This document shows positions 33,395 to 40,310 of a stretch of DNA of 51,002 bases, piece after piece. Source of the stretch: an uncultured Opitutia bacterium (GTDB taxonomy: Bacteria; Verrucomicrobiota; Verrucomicrobiia; Opitutales; Opitutaceae). The translations under genes and the position numbers were made by a program. The notes below the pieces were generated by a model. That model was given only the letters and a program-made list of their open reading frames with translations, searched no databases and was not told where the DNA came from. The stretch covers positions 1-51,002 of the forward strand of contig CAIJZY010000049.1 in NCBI GenBank assembly GCA_903825285.1. Direction: 5' to 3'. Position 1 is the stretch's first letter. Each line of letters opens with the position of its first letter.

Positions 33395-35314
33395 CTAAAG
33401 AGTGACGTAGAGAGCGCAGCAGCCGGCGCAACCCATGAACCGGCCGTGCCCGGCCTTTTCCCAGTCCTGGGCCGCCCGCTTCACCCCGATGCTATCCGTG
33501 TCATTGTCGTGATTCAGGAAGTCATGGACCAGGATCGGCGTGCCCGGCTTTAGATAGGAGCTGAGGGTCTTTAGGTCGGCGGCGACGCCATCGAACGTGT
33601 GATCGCCGTCCAGAAATACCATGGTGGGCGTGATCGACCAGCGTTTCACGAACGCCTGCAGGTTTCCGTGGAAGAGATGGCAGTAATGCCCCAGCATTTC
33701 CCCGGCGAGGATTTGGCGAGTGCGCGTGATGGCGTCGTCGACAATATCAATGCCATAAAACTTCGGCGCCTGCGTGCGCGCCGGGTTGGCCAGCGCCCCC
33801 CGTAACTCGACGGTGGCGGACCGACCGCCGAAAGTGCCGATCTCCAGAATCACATCACCGGCATGGTACGCCATCTCGTAGAGTTTAAAGGAATCCCCCG
33901 GGGTTTGCCAACCGGGCAAGGCAGCGGTCGTCTCGAATATCTTCGCATGTTCCTCGTTGATGAACGGGCCTTCTGCTGGCCAGGAGGGGCGGTGGGTGGT
34001 GGTGGAGGGAATGTCTATTCTCTCATCCAAAGCATAGGCGAGGGCGGGGGGATTGAATCCCGTGCCGGCCTGGCGTTGACCGTTGAAGAATACATGCCAC
34101 CGGTGCTCATGGGCCCAATTGGAGAACCGGGCGACCGCATATTGCCTGGCCCATGGGCCGGCCACCGCGAAGAAGCGAGGGTCGGACAACGCCGCCCGGA
34201 TGGCCGCGATGGCTTCCGCTGCGTCGCCGTTGCGGACGAGCTTCCCGGTGATCTCGTTGCGAACAATCTCCTCCACGCCTCCGGCCTGGAAGGCGATGAC
34301 GGCGACGCCGCAGAGTTGCGCCTCCATGATGGTCTGGCCGAACGCCTCTTCCGTGGCGGTGCCAAGGAAGAGGTCGGCGGCTTGGTAGATCAACGCGAGT
34401 TTGTCGGCGGCAAGGTGGTACCCCATGCCGATCATGCCGGGTATCTCCTGCGCATTGTGGCCGAAGGCGGCGAAGGTTACCTCATCCCTGAGGGCCGCGA
34501 CGATGTCGCGGAGGTGCTGCCCGCCTTTGCGGTTTTCACGGAAATTCACCGCCGCGCAGAGCACAATCGGTTTGCCCTCCGGCAAACCGAGCAGCTTGCG
34601 AGCCGCGTGTTTGTCTCCAGGTTTAAAGATAAACTCATCGGCCCCCAGATGAATTGTCTCCACCGCGCGGCTGGCCGGCAACGCGGTCTTGAACATCTGC
34701 TTGCTCCAGTCGCTGTTGGCGACGATTTCGATGCCGTCAGGTCCGCCAAAGATCTCGCGGCGAATCTGCCAAGCCCCGGCGATCAGCGAGGGATCGAGGG
34801 CAGGATACTCCGTGGCAGTGGGACAAGTCTCGTTGCAGCCGGTCAAGTACAGCTGGCAGTTGCCGGGATACGCGCAGCGCCCCGTGAAGAGATAAGCATC
34901 ATGGAGGAATGCGATGACCCGGCAGCCGATGTCGCGCAGTGCGGTCAGGAGCCGGAAGGGCCAGCGCGCCGCATGAAGGTTGCCCACGATGACGACGGTG
35001 GGGTCGAATCGGGCCACTTCCATGAGGATGCCGGCGATGACGGCGTCGTCGGACAGCGATTTGCCTCCCTCGAGATGATTGACCTCACGGACGCCAAGCC
35101 ACAGGTCGGGTTCGATCCGGCGTGTGGCAACATGTCCCAGTTCGATGCCGCCGGGCGACCAGGCCAGCACGCCGGTCTCGATGCCCAGGGCGATCATGCC
35201 TTCGACCTGTCTAGCCTGCGCCACACCTGCCCCATACTGAAAGCTGACATCGTTGAGAAAGAGCACGCGACGGGGCAGGTCGGCGGTGAGTAGCCTGGAG
35301 TTCAACGGTTTCAT
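33395..35314 (-). CDS. GT4 glycosyltransferase-methyltransferase fusion
   Basis: A 639-residue two-domain protein with an ATG start (35314-35312). The N-terminal part (about 15-425) is a GT-B fold: RRVLFLNDVSFQYGAGVAQA, later EEAFGQTIMEAQLCGVAVIAF with the Glu-x7-Glu block of retaining GT4 enzymes. The C-terminal part (about 465-639) is a class I methyltransferase of the Methyltransf_24 type: VILEIGTFGGRSATVEL, FLDGDHTFDGVAADL and TPILVHDFLNHDND. The two jobs, adding a sugar and methylating it, could act on the same residue. It lies 10 bases after the methyltransferase gene at 35325 and 1 base before the membrane protein gene, so this is one tight operon. Confidence 0.9.
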   Translation of the reverse strand: MKPLNSRLLTADLPRRVLFLNDVSFQYGAGVAQARQVEGMIALGIETGVLAWSPGGIELGHVATRRIEPDLWLGVREVNHLEGGKSLSDDAVIAGILMEVARFDPTVVIVGNLHAARWPFRLLTALRDIGCRVIAFLHDAYLFTGRCAYPGNCQLYLTGCNETCPTATEYPALDPSLIAGAWQIRREIFGGPDGIEIVANSDWSKQMFKTALPASRAVETIHLGADEFIFKPGDKHAARKLLGLPEGKPIVLCAAVNFRENRKGGQHLRDIVAALRDEVTFAAFGHNAQEIPGMIGMGYHLAADKLALIYQAADLFLGTATEEAFGQTIMEAQLCGVAVIAFQAGGVEEIVRNEITGKLVRNGDAAEAIAAIRAALSDPRFFAVAGPWARQYAVARFSNWAHEHRWHVFFNGQRQAGTGFNPPALAYALDERIDIPSTTTHRPSWPAEGPFINEEHAKIFETTAALPGWQTPGDSFKLYEMAYHAGDVILEIGTFGGRSATVELRGALANPARTQAPKFYGIDIVDDAITRTRQILAGEMLGHYCHLFHGNLQAFVKRWSITPTMVFLDGDHTFDGVAADLKTLSSYLKPGTPILVHDFLNHDNDTDSIGVKRAAQDWEKAGHGRFMGCAGCCALYVTL

Positions 35315-35324
35315 CAGTCAGTGC

Positions 35325-36314
35325 TCAGGCGGTCTTCTTGAAGAGGAAAACTCCGGTGATCGTGGGCCCGACATGGGAGCGATAGCAGTCGTCGAGGAAC
35401 TTCATCTGCGACTTCATGTGCCGGCGGATCAACTTCAGCAGCGGCGCATCGAACAGCATGCAGTACTGCAGGTAATTCAGGAAAAAGACACTGAATGTCT
35501 CGAACTCGGGCAGGAGGGGCGGCGCGTAGTCGCTGAATGTGGCATTGGGCAGGAACTTCAAGCGCAGGCCATACTGGGCGCCTAGATCTCCCAGTTCGGT
35601 CGGACTGAAGAGGTGCTTGTCCTCGGCGGTCGCTTTGTCGATGTCGCGACGGCAATAAAATTTCACGGTGTCCGCGAAATCTTTCAGTTGTTTCTTCCAC
35701 TCTGGACGGAGGTCAACTCCGGCGGCCTGCAGCGTGGGGGCGATGCTCTGAGCGACCGCCGCCATCAGGATGTAGCCGCTTTCCACCGGCTCCGCTCCCA
35801 TCGCGAGCGAACCGCCGGGGCGCAGCGTGCGGGCGCAGGCGGCGATGAACTCCTCCACTTTCAGGATGTGGTGAAGGGTGGAGCGCATAGCGATCAGCGA
35901 GAACATGTCCGGGGGCAGTTGGCTAAGGTCGTCTGCATTCAGCACGGCGTAATGCAGGCGGGTCGAGGGATCGCCGCCGCCCTCGAACAGTCGTTGCGTC
36001 AGGCGCAGGAAGGTTCCGGAGGGATCAGTGATGAGAAAATCCGGCCCTGGATAATTTTGTGCCAGTCCGTAAGTGAGGCGGCCAGTGCCGCAGCCGATTT
36101 CCAGGGCCGGACCCTGAGTGTCAACGCCATGGATTTGAAGCAGCGAGCAAAGACCCTGCCCTTCCTCGGGTTCGGCCGCATTGACCCCGTACTGGGCATC
36201 GTAGCCGTCCTCCGCGTGGGCGTATGGGCGCTCGGGCGAAAGCTGCAGCCAGCCCTTCGACTTCGGGAGGGATGCAACCCAAGACTCAAAATTTTCTGGC
36301 ACGGATGACTTCAT
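35325..36314 (-). CDS. SAM-dependent methyltransferase, copy A of a paralogous pair
   Basis: A 329-residue protein with an ATG start (36314-36312), 2 bases after the double-GT gene. SAM motif ALEIGCGTGRLTYGL, then FLITDPSGTFLRLTQ, NADDLSQLPPDMFSLIAMRSTLHHIL and LRPGGSLAMGAEPVESGYILM. The gene at 39288-40289 encodes a colinear paralogue with the same order of motifs (for example GCGTGYLTYGV and GAEPCESGYLLM). Each follows a double-GT gene, so the GT and methyltransferase form a two-gene module. Target unknown. Confidence 0.88.
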   Translation of the reverse strand: MKSSVPENFESWVASLPKSKGWLQLSPERPYAHAEDGYDAQYGVNAAEPEEGQGLCSLLQIHGVDTQGPALEIGCGTGRLTYGLAQNYPGPDFLITDPSGTFLRLTQRLFEGGGDPSTRLHYAVLNADDLSQLPPDMFSLIAMRSTLHHILKVEEFIAACARTLRPGGSLAMGAEPVESGYILMAAVAQSIAPTLQAAGVDLRPEWKKQLKDFADTVKFYCRRDIDKATAEDKHLFSPTELGDLGAQYGLRLKFLPNATFSDYAPPLLPEFETFSVFFLNYLQYCMLFDAPLLKLIRRHMKSQMKFLDDCYRSHVGPTITGVFLFKKTA

Positions 36315-36316
36315 GG

Positions 36317-39151
36317 TCAGGAGGCTGGAGTATACGGTCGCCCGGTCCGGTATGCCTCGTTAACCGCCTGCAGTTCGGGGAGGTAAGGCGGATTTTCCCC
36401 GGCGGTTTTCTGGTTCTGGTGCTGGCGGAAGATCGTGGTGATCTCCGGAATGGCGAAACCCTGTGCCCCGGCCTGTGCCATGCGCACCCAAAGATCGTAG
36501 TCCATGCTATAGTAGAGGTCCTCGCGGACCATCCCGCCGGCGCGGTCGAAGATGTCACGGGTGAAGAAGACCTCGGGTTGGTGAAAAAACATCCCCTTCA
36601 GCCAGGCCCCGTCGAGATCGAGCAGTTGATCCAGCCTGAGTGCCGCGATGCGGCCCAAGGGCAGGCTGGAGCGGTGGACATGGCTGGGCAGGGCTTCCCG
36701 GTCAACCACCCGAGCGCATCGGCCGACGATCAGGTCGGTTTTGTGCAGCAGGAAATTCTGCGCCACGGTGTAGAGGCTGCCCGGGGCCAGGCGGTCATCG
36801 CTGTTCAGCCAAGTTAGGATGCCGCCGGTTGCGCGTTGAAAGCCTTTGTTCAGGGCGTGGGACTGCCCATGGTCTTTTTCGCTGACCCACCAGGCCAGAC
36901 GATCGGCGTATTTCTTGATAATCTCCACGGACCCGTCCGTGGAGTCACCATCAATGACAATATACTCCAGGTTGGGGTAATGCTGGTCCAGCACTGAGCG
37001 AAGGGTCTCCTCCAGATATGCGCCTTGGTTGTAGCTGACGGTGACTACGGAAATTTTGGGCCAAGGCGCATCCTGCGCGGGTCGATCGGGATAGAGATCC
37101 TGCGGGCGGAGATTGGGCCAGTGGATGGAGAGAGCGTTGCTCGGCATGCGTGGCCCGATCCATGAATCGGGTGGCCTAAGGCACAGCAGCACGTGGTTTG
37201 GCAGCGTGATGCGCGCGCGATCCTCCGGGAGCCACTCGGCCGAAGTGTCAAACCCACTAATGAGGAGCTTGTGATGGGGCTGCAGCCGGCCCATGAGGTG
37301 CGGACGTGCGCTGTCGGCGTCGATGCAGTCAAAGGCCACGCAATCGAACTCCGCCAAGCCCGAGCAATAGCCCGGCGTGCCTGCGCTCCTGCGCTCGCGC
37401 AGTCCGAAGAGCTGGTAATGCTCCCAGCCACTGCGGATCTCGCCCTTGGCAATGGCGCTGGCCACGTCGGGATTCGCCAGCGCATACGCCTGCTCGTTGA
37501 AGAGATTGTCCGTCAGGCTGAGCCATTCCCAGAGCGACTCGGTCCAGAAATGGATGAAACTCGGCCGGAGCTCCGCCAGTTCCGCCGGGCTGGAGAAGAC
37601 CTCCACCTGGATGCCCATGGCCCCGAACCAGAGCAGCAACGGGAGCAACCGGGGATGATACTTGACCACTGCGACCTTGCGCAGGTGCTGCGCATAAGGG
37701 GCCAGGGCCTCCCAGATTTTCTCCTGGTCCGCCGGCTGGTTCGTCAGGTGCCTCGCATGGGCCTCGGCCAGGGTCGCCTGCAGCTGGCCGTTCAGGCTGG
37801 CAATGACCGCATCCCTTTCCGCGCCGGCCTTGGCGTGCGCCTGGATCTCCGACTCCAGTGACTTCATGTACGCCAGATTCCGCTCATGGTCCGAATACGC
37901 CGTCTTCAGCTTGTCCTGGTAGAAGGAAATGGACTTGAGCCGTTCTGCGCTGTCGGACTCCACTTCCTGCAGATAGCTGACGACCTTCTTCAAGTCGGCC
38001 TTGAGCTGGTCAATCTGCGTCTGCCGGTCCTTTTCGACCTCGCGCAGATAATCGACGGTGCGTTTCGTGGCCACTCGGGCCTCCTTCGCCGCCACCCGAT
38101 ACTGCTCGATCGAGCGAAGCGCGCCGGCGCGGTTCAGCTCTATCGCCTGGAGGGCGGCTAGACGGTTGGTTTCAATGGCCTGCAGGCGTGCGGCGCGATC
38201 CAGCTCGGACGCTCGCAGGGTGTCGAGAAGGTCGGCCAAGGCGAGGCCGCTGCGCGAATCATCTGCCCGGGCCGGTGGAACCACCTCCGCCGCTTCCGCG
38301 GCGGCCGGATCGCCGGAATGCAGTTGCCGCAGGTAGGGCAGGTACACATGCCGGCGCAGGCCGGGGGTGAGGGTGGCGTCGTATTTGAAGAGCCCCGGGT
38401 TGTAGAGCCCGCGCCCGAGGTGGGTCAGCGCATGGAAGTGATAAAAGATCAGCGGTCGACGATTGATCAGCACGCCCTCGGCGCCGGCCGTGACCTTGCA
38501 GTGCTTGATGTTCCAGGGCGCGGCATTGATCCCGGGATGGGAGAGGCTGACTACGCCGGGAAATTGCGCGGCCCAGGCGTCGAGGTACTTCTGGTCCGCG
38601 TAGCGGCTCTCCTCCAGGCGATTGAAGCACCATTCGGCGCACTTCTCGGCCCAATCGGCCACGCAGGCCTCCCCCGCGGCGTCGCGGCGCATTGAAACCC
38701 AGCCGACGTTGTACTTTCCATAGCGCTCCAGGTGGGCGAGTGAGGAGGGGAAGCGGTGCGGCGTGATGGCGATCGAGCCGGTCCCGATCTCGTCATACAC
38801 GGGTTGCGGAGAGCTGAAGAAATACAGGTCGGCGTCCAGGTACGTCAGGAGTTCACTCTCTGGCAGCCGCGGCAGCAGGTGCCGCATCAGCCACGCGGTG
38901 CAGGTGAAATAGAACTCCAGTTTCGACCGGTCACCGCGCGCGGTGACGAGGGCGGGGAAATACCGGATCAGCTCCGCCACGGGCAGCAGCCGAATGCGGG
39001 GCAGCGCACTTTTCCGCAGCGCCATTTCGACCTCCTCGTCCATGCAGAGCACCGTGAGCTCGAAATCACCCGCATGGGTGCACAGCGATTGGTAGAGCGC
39101 GAGACCGCGAGTCAGGTAATTTTCGTCAAAATAGGTGCAGAAATAGCGCAT
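36317..39151 (-). CDS. Double glycosyltransferase with central coiled coil, copy A (motifs intact)
   Basis: A 944-residue protein; the ATG at 39151 matches the paralogue's start (MRYFCTYF), so I reject a GTG three codons earlier. Residues 1-290 are a GT-A domain with [13 protein letters not shown] (DAD at 106-108) and [10 protein letters not shown]. About 310-470 is a long coiled coil with repeats such as LQAIETNR and LQAIELNR. A middle region holds [20 protein letters not shown]. The C-terminal GT2 domain (about 700-944) has [31 protein letters not shown] and WLNSDD at 783-786. All catalytic motifs are present, so both domains should be active. The downstream methyltransferase starts 2 bases away. 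Confidence 0.9.
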   Translation of the reverse strand: MRYFCTYFDENYLTRGLALYQSLCTHAGDFELTVLCMDEEVEMALRKSALPRIRLLPVAELIRYFPALVTARGDRSKLEFYFTCTAWLMRHLLPRLPESELLTYLDADLYFFSSPQPVYDEIGTGSIAITPHRFPSSLAHLERYGKYNVGWVSMRRDAAGEACVADWAEKCAEWCFNRLEESRYADQKYLDAWAAQFPGVVSLSHPGINAAPWNIKHCKVTAGAEGVLINRRPLIFYHFHALTHLGRGLYNPGLFKYDATLTPGLRRHVYLPYLRQLHSGDPAAAEAAEVVPPARADDSRSGLALADLLDTLRASELDRAARLQAIETNRLAALQAIELNRAGALRSIEQYRVAAKEARVATKRTVDYLREVEKDRQTQIDQLKADLKKVVSYLQEVESDSAERLKSISFYQDKLKTAYSDHERNLAYMKSLESEIQAHAKAGAERDAVIASLNGQLQATLAEAHARHLTNQPADQEKIWEALAPYAQHLRKVAVVKYHPRLLPLLLWFGAMGIQVEVFSSPAELAELRPSFIHFWTESLWEWLSLTDNLFNEQAYALANPDVASAIAKGEIRSGWEHYQLFGLRERRSAGTPGYCSGLAEFDCVAFDCIDADSARPHLMGRLQPHHKLLISGFDTSAEWLPEDRARITLPNHVLLCLRPPDSWIGPRMPSNALSIHWPNLRPQDLYPDRPAQDAPWPKISVVTVSYNQGAYLEETLRSVLDQHYPNLEYIVIDGDSTDGSVEIIKKYADRLAWWVSEKDHGQSHALNKGFQRATGGILTWLNSDDRLAPGSLYTVAQNFLLHKTDLIVGRCARVVDREALPSHVHRSSLPLGRIAALRLDQLLDLDGAWLKGMFFHQPEVFFTRDIFDRAGGMVREDLYYSMDYDLWVRMAQAGAQGFAIPEITTIFRQHQNQKTAGENPPYLPELQAVNEAYRTGRPYTPAS

Positions 39152-39199
39152 GAAGGGCACGGAGGCGCAGTCAGGAGGTTAATCGTGACGGTGATGTTG

Positions 39200-39229
39200 C
39201 CTCTGCAAATGGCGTGGAAATCATGTCAA
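39200..39229 (-). promoter_or_regulatory. Possible promoter for the copy-A double-GT operon
   Basis: In the 108-base leader of the copy-A double-GT gene the minus strand has a perfect TTGACA (39229-39224). Seventeen bases further on, where a -10 would be expected, there is no TATAAT-like sequence (GCAGAG). The element lies just after the terminator-like hairpin at 39261-39300, so a fresh promoter here makes sense, but the -10 is not convincing. Confidence 0.25.
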
Positions 39230-39260
39230 AAAGAAGGAGTTGAGCAGGACAGGCCAGCTG

Positions 39261-39300
39261 AAAAACGCCCTTGTCGCGAGACCGCTGCTACACGGGCGTT
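39261..39300 (-). terminator. Intrinsic terminator-like hairpin after copy-B methyltransferase
   Basis: On the minus strand AACGCCC and GGGCGTT form a 7-base stem around a 23-base loop (which can itself pair GTC with GAC), followed directly by further T residues to make TTTTT. It overlaps the last codons of the gene ending at 39288. It would end the transcript that comes from the exporter-sulfotransferase side. Confidence 0.5.
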
Positions 39301-40289
39301 CCAGGCGCCGTTTTCTTCAGGATGAAAACCCCGGTGATTTCCGGCCCGGGGTGGCTGCGGTGGCATTCGTCAATGAACCGGAGCTGGTCCTTCAGGTGCG
39401 TGCGGATCTGCTCCATGAACTCCGCGTCGAAGTTCATGCAGACCTGCAGGTAGATCAGGAAGAAATTGCTGAAGCTGTGGAAGCTCTGGACGTACGGCGG
39501 CGCGAAGTCGCGGAACGACGAGGTGGGATAGAACTTCAGCTGCAGGCCATTCGCCCCGCCGAGCTCGGCCAGCTGGTGCGGACTGAAGAAATGCTTGTCC
39601 TCGGCGTACGTCTTCTTGAGGTCGCGCAGGCAGCAGAACTTCACCGTGTTCGTGAAGTCCTCGAGGCGCTCGGTCCAGTGCGGGCGCATCTCGATCCCGG
39701 CCGCCTTGAGCGTCGCTGGGATGGACTGCGCCACGGCCGCCATCAGCAGGTAACCGCTCTCGCAGGGCTCCGCGCCCATCATCAGCGCCCCGCCCGGGCG
39801 GAGGATGCGGCCGCAGGCGGCGATGAAGCCCGGGACGTCGAGAATGTGGTGCAGCGTGGACCGCAGGGAGATGACCGAGAACATGCCCTCCGGCAGGTCC
39901 CCAATGTCATCCGCGTTCAACACCGCGTAATGGCGCCGGGTGGTGGTCGCACCCTGGGCCTCAAGCTGGTTCTGCGTCAGGCGCAGGAAGGCGGGCGAGG
40001 GGTCCGTGACCAGGAAATCCGGGCCCGGATAATGCAGCGACACGCCGTAGGTGAGGTAGCCCGTGCCGCAGCCGATCTCCAGCGCGGGTCCCGCGGTGTC
40101 AATCTGGTGGGTCTTGAGCAGTGCGCACAGACCCTCGCCCTCGCGCGGGTCGGGGGCCGACAGGCGGTACTGGGTGTTGTAGTCCTCCTCCGTGTGCATG
40201 TACGGGCGGGCGGGCGACAGCTGCAGCCATCCGCGCCACTTCGGGAGGCGGTAAATCCAGGCGGTGAAGGACTCGGTGGCGGCGCTCAT
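39288..40289 (-). CDS. SAM-dependent methyltransferase, copy B of a paralogous pair
   Basis: A 333-residue protein, ATG 40289-40287. SAM motif ALEIGCGTGYLTYGV, FLVTDPSPAFLRLTQ, NADDIGDLPEGMFSVISLRSTLHHIL and GAEPCESGYLLM. It is colinear with copy A at 35325-36314 (roughly 329 against 333 residues), with high G+C codons like the outer parts of the locus. The SAM motif is intact, unlike the GT motifs of its partner gene at 40311-42953. It starts 21 bases after that gene and ends at a terminator-like hairpin. Confidence 0.88.
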   Translation of the reverse strand: MSAATESFTAWIYRLPKWRGWLQLSPARPYMHTEEDYNTQYRLSAPDPREGEGLCALLKTHQIDTAGPALEIGCGTGYLTYGVSLHYPGPDFLVTDPSPAFLRLTQNQLEAQGATTTRRHYAVLNADDIGDLPEGMFSVISLRSTLHHILDVPGFIAACGRILRPGGALMMGAEPCESGYLLMAAVAQSIPATLKAAGIEMRPHWTERLEDFTNTVKFCCLRDLKKTYAEDKHFFSPHQLAELGGANGLQLKFYPTSSFRDFAPPYVQSFHSFSNFFLIYLQVCMNFDAEFMEQIRTHLKDQLRFIDECHRSHPGPEITGVFILKKTAPGTPV

Positions 40290-40310
40290 GCGGGACGAAG
40301 GGGCGGGGGG

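Larger units (their letters stand above)
26421..39260. other. Lower-G+C segment inside the locus
   Basis: By eye this segment has clearly less G+C than the flanks. Two hand-counted 60-base samples inside gave 29/60 (28021-28080) and 31/60 (31681-31740), against 43/60 (2041-2100) and 45/60 (42241-42300) outside. It begins at a 148-base gap holding a pseudogene end and stops near a terminator-like hairpin. It may have been acquired separately. These are samples, not a sliding-window scan. Confidence 0.55.

Noticed and set aside
37800-38300. Near-repeated codons in the coiled coil of the copy-A double GT, possible DNA repeat array
   Set aside because: The repeats (LQAIETNR-like) are explained by heptad protein structure and are not conserved as DNA units. 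Not a CRISPR or satellite array.
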